Below are positions 1 through 10,844 of a DNA stretch of 64,000 bases, piece after piece. The notes under the pieces are model-generated. The model was not told the DNA's origin and searched no databases. It saw only the letters and a program-made list of their open reading frames with translations. This DNA is from Acephala macrosclerotiorum (Eukaryota > Ascomycota > Leotiomycetes > Helotiales > Mollisiaceae). Every line of letters starts with the position of its first letter. Position 1 is the stretch's first letter. The stretch lies in the NCBI GenBank assembly GCA_014904845.1, contig MU119211.1, forward strand, positions 292,156 to 356,155. The letters run 5' to 3'. The position numbers and the translations under genes were made by a program.

Positions 1-102
1 ATTCATTTACTAGAGTAATAAAAAAATATTTCAATAATAATATTGAAAAAATTATAAAAATAAAAAGAAAAATTTAAAAGAAAAATTTCAAAAAATTATT
101 TT

Positions 103-1319
103 TCAAATTGAACTCTGGCTACTATTCTCTATAGATACTCCCTCCTCACCATAAGGTCTATCCAGCTTCTCCGACTTCCTCCTCACCCGTCGTTCCTCTT
201 CCAGGAATTTCTCCTCGTCCGAAAATGTAAGCTGCTCCGGCGGTGTCTGCGGACGCCATTTCCTCTTGAATCGTGGAGGTTTGGCTCCTTGCATTGTCAT
301 TGTTTTATTGTCCCAGTCCTCTGCCTCACCTAGCAACTTACACAAGGTTTCGGAATCGATCACGATAGGTGAGTCAGGAATGCCATTTGTTACTTCTTCG
401 ATGGCGAAGTCTTTGAGAGATAGCTTAAGGCTGGAGGATGGGGAAAAGAGGGGATTGCCTTCGGCGTCTCTGAAAAGCTGGTCTGTGTCAGTAGAGCCCT
501 CGCCAACTATTGAGGGGCAGGTTACCTGGTTGTCAACAACTTGCTCGACTTCCCCCTCAACTTCTCCATCATCGTTCGTAGAGTTCTTCAATCGCCAGAC
601 AGAAATTGAAGCTTCTTTCGACTTCTTGTAATCCAAATCCAAACCAACCACAACACGAATGCCACCGTACGATCCAAGAATATAGTTGTCTGCAAGATCG
701 ACCAAGGATTTCTTTGTTTGTGAATGTGCTACTTCGATCACAACACCAGGCCACGCGGCATCCTTATGCTGAAATCTAATATCAGGTTCATGTCTGATGT
801 TCTGCTGTTGGTCGTCATCGCCTATCGAGAAATTCAGTACGCCGTTTACAGGCTTGATATCTTCAATGAAAGGCCGCGCTTCGAGTTCTATATTGGCGAG
901 ACGCTCTAACGTCTTCTCTATCTCCGTCACGAGTCTGGAAATAAAGGTATCGTGTAATGTTGTGGGCATCCGAATAATGAACTTGCTTTGAATAGGATCG
1001 TAATCGTATCTGGATACTGAATTAGCATGCTGCTAGCAACGCCGGGTCCGGTCACGATATACCGAACTTTGTCTGCAACGAATCCCTCAAGTAGCTCGTG
1101 GTGCTTTAGCTGATCCAGCAAATCTTTGTACTCCTCGCTGCTGAGCTTACAGACTGTCCAAGGAGACCTTGGAGGGGCGCCGTTTTGGCAGTTCCAAAAG
1201 GCTCGAAGTATCCTTGCGACATGCGCTGTGGGTTTTGTGTCGGTATGTGGTGGTGTTGGCGGACCGTTGATGATACTTCCTGGCGGTGTAATTTTCTTGA
1301 TTGAAGCTTGCAGCGCCAT
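103..1319 (-). CDS. PD-(D/E)XK nuclease-like (Uma2-like fold) protein, 387 aa
   Basis: Two exons: 1319-1063 and 1009-103, with a 53-nt intron 1010-1062 (GTATAT...CCAG) that joins codon CG|A and restores VADKVR-YDYDPIQSK. I start at the ATG at 1319 (MALQASIKK) because no better start lies in frame. The core has the order of the Uma2/PD-(D/E)XK group: an Asp in PDIRF, about 17 residues later a Glu in WPGVVIEVAHS, then a conserved-looking SLVDLADNYI helix. The C-terminal ~100 residues are charged and low in complexity (RRVRRKSEKL). The fold call rests on this motif order only. In fungi such proteins are mostly uncharacterised, so nuclease activity is inference. The neighbour downstream on the other strand is a decayed 2EXR gene. 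Confidence 0.7.
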
Positions 1320-1682
1320 GAGGCTTTGCAATAAGTAACTCTAGAGTGGAAGATAAGGCTGTTGTTCTGTTTACCTCGCAGATCGAATGGCAGGTATGGC
1401 CGATGTTGTTCTGCCGGAGGAATGAAAATCCGACCCGAACCCATGCAGTCATGCCTGGAAGCCGATTATACCTACTGGATCAAATCAAACCCGTTTAGAC
1501 GGTAGAGCACCCAGGACCCTCCGTTGAAGCATGAGCTTTGAAAGCACACCTTTATTTTTTAAATACACAAGACCTATTACCTGCCAAAAGCTAACACTTT
1601 CATTTCATCGAAAAATACCAAAGAGTTATGCAGTCCAAGCTCGTGCGGCAACCTGCAGCAAGCCCTTCAAGACTAACGACGC
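1320..1682. other. Intergenic, 363 bp
   Basis: No convincing gene. Near its right end, in a frame different from the pseudogene that follows, there is a degenerate half C2H2-finger-like string (CSKPFKTNDALRQHQ), which may be the remains of that gene's 5' part. Confidence 0.4.
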
Positions 1683-2417
1683 ATTGCGCCAGCACCAATG
1701 CTCCATGTTGAGGCTTGCAGGGAGGCTCGAGACGAGGGATATAAGCTCAAGCTTCCATTCTTTCAGGTTGGCCAACAACATTTCTCCCACCAAAGTGTCC
1801 GGGACTATATGAATTGGGACGAAGACATCATTTGGATCCTAGACGACTCTTGTTTTGCTCCAGATCCTGTCACGTTCTATTGCTCGCAATGTCCGCTGCT
1901 GCCTGAGAGTTTATTATGCTTATTTAGCTATTCCATGCAAATATCTCATCCTTGTGACTGCGACTTACACAAACCACCCCGACTCGGAGGTATTGCATAC
2001 AACTATGACAAATGGGAGGACCCCACGGTCGATGAGGACGGCGAATGGATTGTAAACAGTATAGAGTCTTTGTGGTACTTCCGTGTGCGCAATCTGTATA
2101 TTGTCGTCAACCACACCCATACAATTCAAGACCGGGACGTCGTTTTCGTCAAACCCCCGTGGTGGCCTGAATTGACGCTAGCTGATATAGAATTGAGGGA
2201 TCTAGGATCGCTGGATCGGGGTGTCCTGGCCGATTAGAAGGTGCAGATGATGAAATCTTTCAAGGCAGAACGCGCAGAGAGGAGGAAGAGAGAGCTTGCA
2301 GATGGGTGGACTGAGGAAGATTTGAGGTATAACGACTTGGAGGGTCTTTCAGACCGGATCATACCGAAAGTATGGTTTGTTGAGGTACGACCTTTATCTA
2401 CGCAAAAGATTGGATAA
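1683..2417 (+). pseudogene. 2EXR-family pseudogene (5'-truncated, in-frame TAG)
   Basis: The reading frame from 1683 gives MLHVEACREARDEG, then an IAYNYDKWEDPTVDEDG block and VRNLYIVV...DVVFVKPPWW, which match the two relatives at 6196-6917 and 7323-8512 block for block. The 2EXR signature (LPxE-R-x2-IW) that should precede CREAR is absent; an upstream TAA lies in frame at 1674. A TAG at 2235-2237 interrupts the frame. Translation continues in the same frame for about 60 more codons (ERRKRELADGW, DLEGLSDRIIPKVWFVEV) to TAA at 2415, and that tail matches the expected family C-terminus (IPKVxFVEV). TAG from CAG is one C-to-T change. Long similarity after the stop argues for decay, not a shorter protein. 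Confidence 0.65.
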
Positions 2418-2939
2418 TTATGGCTGGTAGTAATGCGAAGAGGTTAGGAATACGAAGGCGCTCTCGGCATCAACTTACACTTCGATATACCTTTGTAACT
2501 TAAAGGTCTCATGATAGATCTTCGATGGCTACCTCCTTAGCAACCTATAGAATCTCCCTGTACTTCTTTCACACTAATCCGGTTGTGAGGCTCTCTCGCC
2601 TTGAGCTTTATTTCCGAAGCCTCTGCACCGAATTAAAGATCATATTTTTTTTTTTTTCCTTCTCCAATAACTTTTCGCCCTCGGAAATAGTGAAGTTGCA
2701 TGATTTCATACGTCCTCACAATTCCAAATCTTCGATACGTCATATCCATTCGGGTTTCCGAATTTACCCCGCCTTGACCCCTCTTCATCTTCTGATACAA
2801 CTTCAACCCCGACAATCTCATGCCATTGCAGCTTTTAACAACCTCAATTTCACTTCCACAAACAACATTTCGAGCTGGCACTCGATTTCGACGTCAATTC
2901 AAAGTAACAGCACTCTTTCTCAACAAACGACAATTCGCC
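2418..2939. other. Upstream/leader region of the dienelactone hydrolase gene
   Basis: 522 bp. Holds a poly-T tract near 2646-2658 and pyrimidine-rich sequence just before the downstream gene. An in-frame ATG at 2820 would extend that protein by 40 residues rich in Arg, Ser and Thr; this could be a mitochondrial presequence or simply 5' UTR. Confidence 0.4.
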
Positions 2940-3882
2940 ATGGCAATGCACGGTCACAGCGCAGCTTGCTGCAGCATTCCTCCTATTGTATCTAAAGGCT
3001 ACGAACCCAAGGGCAAATACGAGACTATTGGAGGCTTGAAGACTTGTAGGTGACTCTGCAGCTCTATCGCGCTTCAGTTGCTGATACGAAGAACAAATAG
3101 ATGTCACTGGCCCAGCAGATGCAACCAAAGCTATTCTCTACATCTACGATATCTTCGGATACTTCCCTCAATCGCTCCAAGGAGCCGACATCCTTTCGAC
3201 CGCAGATGACAAGACCAAATACCAAGTCTTCATGCCAGATTGGTTCGAGGGCAAGCCTGCCGACATCTCTTGGTACGCCTTTCCCTCCTGTCCTCACCTT
3301 TGCTTCTCAGACATCTGCCAGAAGCAAAACTAACGTCCCTCCGCTTAGGTATCCTCCCGACACAAAAGAGAAGGGAGAGAAGCTAGGAAACTTCTTCAAA
3401 ACCACCGGCGCACCCCCCGCAACCGCGTCTAAAGTTCCGACCATCCTCAAAGAAATCGAATCCAAATACAGCAAGATCTCGACCTGGGGCGTCGTCGGCT
3501 TCTGCTGGGGCGGCAAAATCGTCTCTCTGACCACATCTACAACTTCTACACCATTCAAAGCTGGAGCAGAATGCCATCCTGCGATGGTTGATCCGAGTGA
3601 GGCGGAGAATATCAAGATCCCGCTTTGTATGTTGGCATCTAAGGATGAGCCGAAGGCGGATGTGGAGAAGTTTGAGAAGAACTTGAAGGGGGAGAAACAT
3701 GTTGAGATTTTTGGGGATCAGATTCATGGGTAAGTTTTGTTACTTTGCTTGGGGAGAAGATGCGACTGACTGGGACATTTAGCTGGATGGCTGCAAGAAG
3801 TGATTTGGATGATGAGAGAGTGAAAAGCGAGTACGAGAGGGGATATAAGACATTACTCGAGTTCTTTGGGAAGTATTTGTGA
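2940..3882 (+). CDS. Dienelactone hydrolase family protein (AIM2-like), 252 aa
   Basis: Four exons: 2940-3045, 3101-3272, 3349-3729, 3783-3882; all three introns (55, 76, 53 nt) are GT-AG and keep frame. The alpha/beta-hydrolase fold of PF01738 is clear. The nucleophile is Cys145 in GFCWGGK, the usual Cys of this family; Asp192 (SKDEP) and His219 (QIHGW) complete the triad at normal spacing. An N-terminal HSAACCSIPPIV block is typical of the fungal AIM2-type subgroup. The family cleaves small lactones and esters; the substrate here is unknown, and yeast Aim2 affects mitochondrial inheritance. I start at 2940. An upstream in-frame ATG at 2820 gives a 292-aa form with a basic, possibly mitochondrial leader. 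Confidence 0.9.
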
Positions 3883-4343
3883 GTGTGGCTCGCTTTACTT
3901 TCCGTGTGAGGAGAGGGGAAGTGCATGCTGAGCAGACACACTGATGAATGGTGATTGGAGATAGGAATGAGAATAATGCGAAGCTATGAATTAATGAACG
4001 AAGAGAGATTGTGGAAATAGGAACCAAATTCAGGTCACAACAGAAAACACTAGCAAAATATCACTCGCTGATGTCCAGAATAGCGTGCAAGGGTTCATTG
4101 TGCCAAAAAGTCACTGCTGTAACAAGCAATGCTGTCTTGCCATCTACCTAAATTTCCCCCGCCATATCCTCTTCCCAAACCATATATACCGTACCCCTGA
4201 TGTGTAACCTCGCCTATATCCATTCCCAAAACCAACACCATCGTCCTCGTGCTCCAAACTCCTCACTCAATCCTTGACAACTTCGGGAGTATAGCTATTC
4301 GAAGCATTAGCCTATGTTCATAACATCTTGTTGTGTACACCCA
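3883..4343. other. Convergent intergenic region, 461 bp
   Basis: Lies between the 3' ends of the hydrolase and the Dabb gene. No ORF of interest; expected to hold both 3' UTRs. Confidence 0.5.
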
Positions 4344-4825
4344 CTAAACAGTCATAATTCCTTCAACTCCCAAAGTCTTAGCACCTTTCTTCAATACCTG
4401 ATGTGCCTCGCACCCATCATCGTAGAATTTCATATCCTCAAGATCTTTGAACTCGGATCGCGCGACTAGGGTGAAGCCCTGGGAACGGGCGTCGTCGTAT
4501 GCGGGGCCTGCGGATAGGGAGAGGATATAGGGCTTCCCGTCCTGGTGTGAGGGGCATGTTAGCTGGCTTGTTCGTTGACAGTAGGGAAGAAGGGGCGAAG
4601 CTCAGAAGGGAGAGGTGATTGAGGAACATGGGATGGGGATATGAGAGGGGTATGCTATGAAGAGTGGGAAGAGGAATAAATTAGGGTAGAGTGAGGTGAA
4701 GGGGAGGTAGAGTAAAGTACCTTGGTGGCAGTCTCACTGAGTGTCTTGTAGAAGCCGAGGAGTTTCTGTTGGTCGTCCTTGGAAGGCAGCTTGAACATCG
4801 TGATACGAACAATCTTTGATGCCAT
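4344..4825 (-). CDS. Stress-responsive A/B-barrel (Dabb) domain protein, 100 aa
   Basis: Two exons: 4825-4721 (35 codons) and 4541-4344, separated by a 179-nt intron that falls exactly between codons (GTACTT...CCAG). The start MASKIVRITMFKLP and the middle GPAYDDARSQGFTLVAR, FYDDGCEAHQVLK are the usual blocks of PF07876 Dabb proteins. These ~100-aa proteins form dimers of alpha/beta barrels; plant members are salt- or stress-induced, and fungal members include cyclases and proteins of unknown role. No pathway partner is adjacent. The intron is about three times longer than its neighbours' introns, but no coding exon is missing, as the protein has normal family length. Confidence 0.85.
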
Positions 4826-6195
4826 CTTGATTGTTTTTTTGATATGTTTTCCCAATTGAAAGACAATTGCACTTGTTCTTGTAGTGAGGTAAGATTGAGG
4901 TTCTGTGGGGAAGTCCGGAGCTTTTATGCTGCAAGGTACTCGGGGTCTAGACCGTGATAGAAAAGAAGATGGATTGGCAGGATTTGTTGAGTAAAAAGTC
5001 CGAGAAAGTGGAAGAGAAGATATAGAGAAATACAGAAGAGAGATTGGAAAGTAAGCTCAAGACGGCAAGCTTAGTATGTTCTTCCGAGTTTCAGAAGCAG
5101 TCGTTGGAGGGGTACGCACGGGACACCGCGGGGCTGTCGGCATTGTGGGGCAGCAAGGCGGAATCCATACCGCGCTCCAAGTAGTTATCCTCTTCAGCAT
5201 GACCACATGAAAAGTGTATATTGCTGTCATGGGAAAATTTGGGCTGTTCGAAAGATCGGAAAAGAGTCCAGATTTTGGCTGACGATAAGACATAAAAGGC
5301 CCAGTAGCTTGAATTGAAGAATTCCGGAAGTCTTCGGGATAACTCATCCCATCCAACATCCTGGCCCACCGCGACAGGGAGCAAGCCAGCTGATAGACTC
5401 GTTCGAAGAGGTCGGGTTACGAGAGGCGGACAAATTGTGGGCGTACATAGTGATTGCTTTGAGACGACGAGAGACACTCGAAGATGTCGCCAGCTCTACT
5501 ATCTCCAAGGGGCAGAGAATGATGGGAAGGCATGTGAATGTTAGCAGCACTCCTGTCAAGGAAGGACCATTGTATGATCTGTCTGTCCGAGGAAAGAAGC
5601 CATCAAGCTAGGTCATGTCGACTGATGGAAAATAGTTCTTGCACTCAGCATGGCCCTAGACCATTCTATCAAGATTGCCGAGACAATAATGTCCGTATGC
5701 TTGTTCGATACTGGTCGTCTTCAAATGTCGTCTGGTAGATGGATCCAGTGAGGGTCTTTTTCGGCCGCTTCGACGTATCTGACGCTTGGAACATCCCATG
5801 CGCAATAGGTATTGAAGAAAGCCCATCCAACTCGCTTCTTTACAGTGAATTCGAAGTCTGGGAGTCGGTGTGTATAAATTCATCTACAGGAGATTGTGAC
5901 GCCGTGCTATGAGCATCTTGCTACATCATCTTCAAGATGACGTCGAGAGTGGAGTAGATTTCTGTTTCTCCATCTCAATCTGTCCTGAACATTCGAAATT
6001 CGGAAGCCTTTGAGTACTTGTTGCGTTGTGTTTTCCAAGTCTGGTTCTGATCTTCTCGGCGGGGCCCACGAGTGTGGGTTTTGTTTGAGGCCGACAGACA
6101 TTACTGGCACGTGGCGAAGGCCTTCTCAACGTAGCACACTTACATTGCATTGTTCCAGGGCTTGATAAGACACTGTATGCAATTATGGGCAGTAG
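4826..6195. other. Gene-poor stretch with one old ORF remnant
   Basis: 1.37 kb between the Dabb gene start and the 2EXR remnant. Apart from the start-less ORF at 5318-5611 (listed separately) I see no supportable gene on either strand; the other short frames look like chance. Confidence 0.4.
5318..5611 (+). pseudogene. ORF remnant of unknown origin (97 codons, no start)
   Basis: This frame is open between a TGA at 5315 and a TAG at 5609 and has no early ATG. It has protein-like, helix-rich composition (LIDSFEEVGLREADKLWAYI, then ALRRRETLEDVASS). I do not recognise a family. It could be a surviving exon of a dead gene or a chance open frame. The surrounding DNA is littered with stops in all frames. 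Confidence 0.25.
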
Positions 6196-6917
6196 TTACC
6201 TTGCCTCGTTATTCATACAACGAACGCATCCAGCGGTGATCCCACCCCTCTCAATGGCCTCAACAAATCTAACTTTCGGAACTTTGAAGTTAGTTAGATT
6301 TGCATGATCATCCCTCTCATTGGTCTCGTCCTCGTTAAATATATTTTCTTAGAAGTACAATTAGCCTCCAGCTGCCTGGTTGGAAACTGCCACTGTAACA
6401 TACCTTCTCTGTCCCTCTTTCTGTCTTCTGTACGTTTCTTCTTCAGCTGCTCAAGAATCTTCTCCAAGCGACACTCAGCCTCATCCCACAGACTCGTTGT
6501 TTCTGGCCTGCTGGGCTGGCGAGACAGAGTGAACATGCTGTCGCCAAGTTCCATGTCCGTTATCATGTCATGCAGACACTGCGTAGGCTCGATGAAGATC
6601 AGACCTGAAGGTGAGATCATTCGCGCGGGCTTGGCAACCACGAAGAGCAATTCTCGAGCACTGTTGAGCATTCGTAGTTCTTCCATTGTACCAGCGGATT
6701 CAATGTTTTTCTCATCGACGAAAGGATCTTGGCCCTGTTCATAATCCATCGCTAGGCAGTTGAGTCGTAACTTTAGAGGGCAATCTGCACCTTGACAATA
6801 CACATTTCCCCATTGAAACGAAGTACCGTTATATAATTCGAGGAACAAAGGCATATCATTGCATTCATGTGGATCACGAACGCCCCTATCCGCTTCCCTA
6901 GACACTCGATCCGTCAT
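6196..6917 (-). pseudogene. 2EXR-family gene remnant lacking the 2EXR domain
   Basis: Two exons can be modelled: 6917-6404 and 6347-6196, with a 56-nt intron (GTATGT...CTAAG, 6348-6403) that splits GAA G|AA and brings NLTNFKVPKVRFVEAIERGG into frame. The first exon matches the paralogue at 7323-8512 block by block (LYNGTSF-x-WGNV, AMDYEQGQDPFVDE, ARELLFVVAKP, KKKRTEDRKRDREG). The N-terminal half (coiled coil, LPxEVRxxIW and CRESR) is missing, and the 400 bp upstream contain no trace of it. It is therefore a 5'-truncated copy, although the open ORF could still make a 222-aa protein from the ATG at 6917. Confidence 0.6.
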
Positions 6918-7322
6918 TCGGGTTATAGCTTCATCCCATCAAGCTTCTCGAAAATCAGGGAATTATATATGTATGGAGATAGAAGATCTTTGTTCCGACA
7001 AGGTGGCTCTGCTGTATTCTGGAAGTCTCTCTTTTCATGTCACCCTGGGAATCCCTTTCGATAGGTAACATAGCCTGGTCGATGAATGAGAAAGAGGGAC
7101 AAGAATCCAGACGTGGATGTTTTCTTCAATCCATGGCAATAGTGAATGACAATTGAGAATTTGAAGTAAATGGCTGTGGGAAGAGCAACTAACCAGGTTC
7201 CATGCTTTCGATCTTCAGAGGAATAGGATCCAGTTCAAGTGGACATACGAAAGTAATATCATACTCACTGTAGTTCCCTTGTGACCATTCCTGTAGATCT
7301 TCAAGGGGCGTTCTATCGCCTG
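6918..7322. other. Spacer between two 2EXR relics
   Basis: 405 bp. A minus-strand open frame of about 50 codons starting with ATG near 7348 (MDPSLILTGDRTPLED...) overlaps the end of the next relic in another frame; it fits no 2EXR block and I cannot assign it. Confidence 0.3.
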
Positions 7323-8512
7323 TTAATATAAGGGACGGATCCATCGAGGATCGCGATCAATGACTTCGATGAATTTGACTTTTGGGATTTCCCACTTTGA
7401 AAGATCACAAAGGTTGTCGATAGCATCAATGTCAAAAAGAGAAGTCCCATTTTCTGTTAGTAGTGTTAAAATCAGGTCTGCGAATGTCGGCTTGGAAAAC
7501 GATGCCTTCCATGTCTCTCTTTCTATCCTCGGCTCTTTTTGTCTTCACTTGGTTTATTATGCTTTCGAGCCGTCGAGCAGCATCATACCATTGAGTATGG
7601 TGCGTAGGGTGCTTTGACTTATGACCTCGAGTATAGATAGATTCACGAAGTTCCATATTTGGCAGTAAGCCACATGGAGGCCAGGTTGGCTGTACGAAGA
7701 CGACATCTGGACTGAGTGTCATACTTGGTTGAACAACGACAAGCAGTAGTTCTCGAACATTATGAAGGCCTCGTAAAAAGCCAATTGAACCAATGTCCTC
7801 GATGCCGTCATCATTGACGACGGGATCTTTCCACTGATCGAAGTCGATAGCAATGCGATTGAGTCGCGGCTCTGGTGGACAGTTTCCGTGAGAAGGATTG
7901 TGAAAATTCACTTGGCCGAGTTCAACAGATGTCCCATTGTACAGACTGACATTAAAAGGTAGGACTCTGCATTTTCGAAGCCATATCGTGTCTGTGTCTA
8001 GATTGATATAGAATGGAGGACTTAGACGCTCTTTCCGTGGCTCTTTGACGATACAATAGTTGTCGATACGATAGTCGTCGATACGGCAGTACGGGATATG
8101 GAGCTTAAGGGCAACACTTTGTGACTCCCGGCAGGCTTGCATGGTGCGATTGATTTAACTCCGACCGATTCCATCATCGCCCATATGATGAATCCGAGGC
8201 GCCATGAGCGCATTGATCCAGATTATCTCACGAACCTCTGCCGGCAAGCGGGAATCGAGAAAAGCTCGGCCCACTATTCTCCCTCTCTCGAAGCATTCGA
8301 AGTTCGCGTGCCATCGAAGCGTTGTCTCGTTGTACTTGTTCAACAGCGTGCTTGAGCTGCTCGACGGAGGCCATGAGGGTCGTGAGGACGTCTGCAGGGA
8401 CTTGTACCATGGTCGTATTGGAGACTTGGCTGCTATTGAGATTCGTGCTGATTGTGGTCTTGGATTCCATCGTGGAAGGATGCTGCGCCAGAGGCTGGTG
8501 AACATATGGCAT
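7323..8512 (-). pseudogene. 2EXR-family pseudogene (+1 frameshift and in-frame TAA)
   Basis: All parts of a 2EXR protein are present in order on the minus strand. From ATG 8512: a Ser/Thr-rich start and a coiled coil (VEQLKHAVEQVQRDN), then FSRF. A +1 shift near 8240-8250 (CCCG run) must be crossed to reach LPAEVREIIWINAL, the 2EXR core. Then APRIHHMGDDGIG, a TAA at 8155-8157 in the same frame, then MQACRESQSVALKL and the C-terminal blocks. The last intron (7454-7505) is needed to reach EIPKVKFIEV and has a GC donor (GAA G|GCATCG) with a good CTACTAACAG end. One frameshift plus one stop indicate a pseudogene. The stop could be CAA to TAA. Confidence 0.65.
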
Positions 8513-9191
8513 GCTCGATCGAGCTTTTGATGGTGCTGCCCGAGGTAAATGGGAGAGCTGATCGAAGGTCTCCAGGTGTGTTGGATTGTAGGTACCAGGG
8601 TTGATCAATCAGGGCACCTAAAGAAAGGACGCTGCGATAATATGAGGTTGAAATCACGAATGCACGTGCACACGCGGACACGTCCGCTTCTCGTCACAAC
8701 TTGCTTGCGATCTGAGCTTTTCTCATCAAGCTACTCAAGAAAGAGTTCCAGTCACCCATAACTATTTGGCAGATCATTCACAATTCTCACTCATTTCAGT
8801 CGAGAGTCAAAGAAGGCACCAAAGTCTAGATATGCCCTGGATGTCCTACGTTCTCGAGCGCATTGCTAATTTGCTAGATGAAAGCTTTCCATCGCACATG
8901 CCCAGCTTATCATACTTCCCGACTTCGGCATGCCAAACCAGATCAATATGAGCCTGGCACTAGTGCGTGCAGCTCAGTCGCGATGCCCGATACCCCCAAG
9001 AAAGCAAAGTCCCGGCTGATCCCGAAATTTCGCAGTAATTGTCCTGCCATTGGCTATTCATAGAAATATTTCCCATACGCGCTTGTTCAATTGAAAAAGA
9101 AACCCCCAAGACCAATCTCAAGAAGAGCGCAGCGCTGTCGAATCAGCAAAGGAACAAGTCTGCCATTAACGGAGTGAGTACCATTGATCAA
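8513..9191. other. Intergenic, 679 bp
   Basis: No supportable gene. Short ORFs on both strands have no recognisable protein features. Confidence 0.5.
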
Positions 9192-10844
9192 TCAATCATC
9201 GAACTCCAGGTACTGCTCAGCAGCGGCATACTCCAAATCCAAGTCCAAGTTCGGTTCCGGGAATTGAGAATCCAGTCTTTCGATGTCCTCTGGGGTCGGC
9301 TTTGGAGTGGGAGATCTTAGCTCTCGTCCTGGCTCTGACATGTTTGATTCCACTTGCTGGACTAGTTCCTGCGTGGATGATTCGAGTCCGTCGAAAGAAA
9401 AGTAGGAACCAAGAACATTGGAATTAAAAGTTCCAGCATCTTCGGAATTCTCGAGACGTTCCCTCTTAGCTGGTCGCTCCTCGCTGTCTTGTTCGCTAGT
9501 AGGATAGCTGCCAGGAAAAGCCAGCATAGATGTAGAAGAACTGACCTTCTCTATCTTCACCTTCGTGTACGTCTCAGACTCGATACTTTCTTCTGTGCAG
9601 TGTACTTGCTTAATGCGTTTCTCCTCTTCGGTCTCGCCATTTATGAGTGGGCCATCTTGCTCCTCTACTTCTATCTTCGTGATGATATCACCCTCAGTCT
9701 TGATGATAGGAGTATGTTGCTCATTGAATTCTGCTTTTGCTTTCGTGGCAGCGTCATCCAACTCATCCACTTCTGTCTTCATGATTATGTCGATATCAGT
9801 CTTAGTTTCCTCCTTCACCTCAGGCTTGATGTCAGTCTCATCACCGAAGACTCCCTCGGAACGACAATACGAGCTATTCGTAAGGGAAAAGAGAGTAGAA
9901 GTTGTCGTGCAACTCTCAGTCGTAGATTCTCGGGTTCTCTTGCCCAAGACCGAGCTGCAATCAGCGTTCTCACTAGCCATAGAAATCCGTGCTGTGGTGA
10001 AACTCGTAGTCGCATCTGCACTCTGCTCAACACCAATACTATCATTTCTTTTTTCCTCATCCATGACTTCTTCGTCAGCCGCTTCCTCTGGCTTGGGAAA
10101 TGCAGCGTAAGCGGGATCCCAGTCGCTAGACTCCCATGGTGTATCGCAGTCTTTGTCTTGGATGATCTCAGTCGAGATGGCAAACAGAATGCCTTCGCTG
10201 GCAGCACCCTGAGGCTTGCATTTCAAATATGCAGCTCGCAGCTTCTTGATATTTCCGTTTTTGCGATCATCAAATACTAGATAGTCGAAATCACCATTCT
10301 CCCAGCGACGGACCAGTTCGTCAGCTGGCCACGAAGCCCAATCTGCAAGGTCCTGTTCCTTCTTCTTGTTGTTAGCAAGTCTATGTTTTCGGTGGTATGG
10401 GTTTCTCTCACCAATTTCTCGAGTTCCTCTTCAATCTTTCCGAGTCTCACACCAAGCTCGTCATGGCGTCTTTCGATCTCAGCCTCCTCCAAGATGTCTT
10501 CCCCCTCTGAACGGATTCGTTCAACCTTTTTCTCGGTCTCAACGAGCTTTGCGTCTGTGGTCTTGACGAGCTCCTGTGCAATTTCGAGGTTCTTCTGGAG
10601 GCGCTTGACCTTCTGCAAGGCCTTCTGCCAGTTCTTTTTGGCGTCTGCAGCTTCGTTTTCTGCCTCCTCGTACTTTTCGTTATAGTCGTCTCGCTCATCT
10701 TCGCGCTTTTTGATCGCCTTCTCCGCCTCGCTCAATTGTGCCTTCACAACCAGAAGCTCCTTCTCGAGCCGACTAATTTCCTCGATCGCTGAGCGCTCTG
10801 TCAGTATGGGGGCCAGACCACGCTTAGCTTCGAGACTTACCCAT
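9192..10844 (-). CDS. Coiled-coil protein A of the W-x3-ExxRR(W/F)ExGD(F/M)DY family, 517 aa
   Basis: Three exons: a 4-nt first exon 10844-10841 (ATG G), then 10788-10412 and 10364-9192; introns of 52 and 47 nt (donors GTAAGT, GTGAGA). Residues ~5-125 form a long charged coiled coil (KAIKKREDERDDYNEKYEE, AKKNWQKALQKVKRLQKNL). Residues 139-155 carry the signature WPADELVRRWENGDFDY, shared with genes B and C. The C-terminal ~350 residues are acidic and disordered. They hold five psi-K-x-E SUMO-type sites (IKPE 306, VKEE 310, MKTE 322, IKTE 348, VKIE 396) and basic patches (LGKRTRE, RPAKRERLE) that could be nuclear signals. No known domain is recognised. Lies in tandem with gene B, 1.3 kb apart. 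Nuclear, regulatory function is only inference. Confidence 0.7.

Noticed and set aside
1620..1712. C2H2 finger-like string before the first 2EXR relic
   Set aside because: Only one half of a finger, in a different frame and without the His pair.
9489..10280. 263-codon plus-strand ORF
   Set aside because: Antisense shadow of the acidic tail of gene A; its length comes from biased codon composition.
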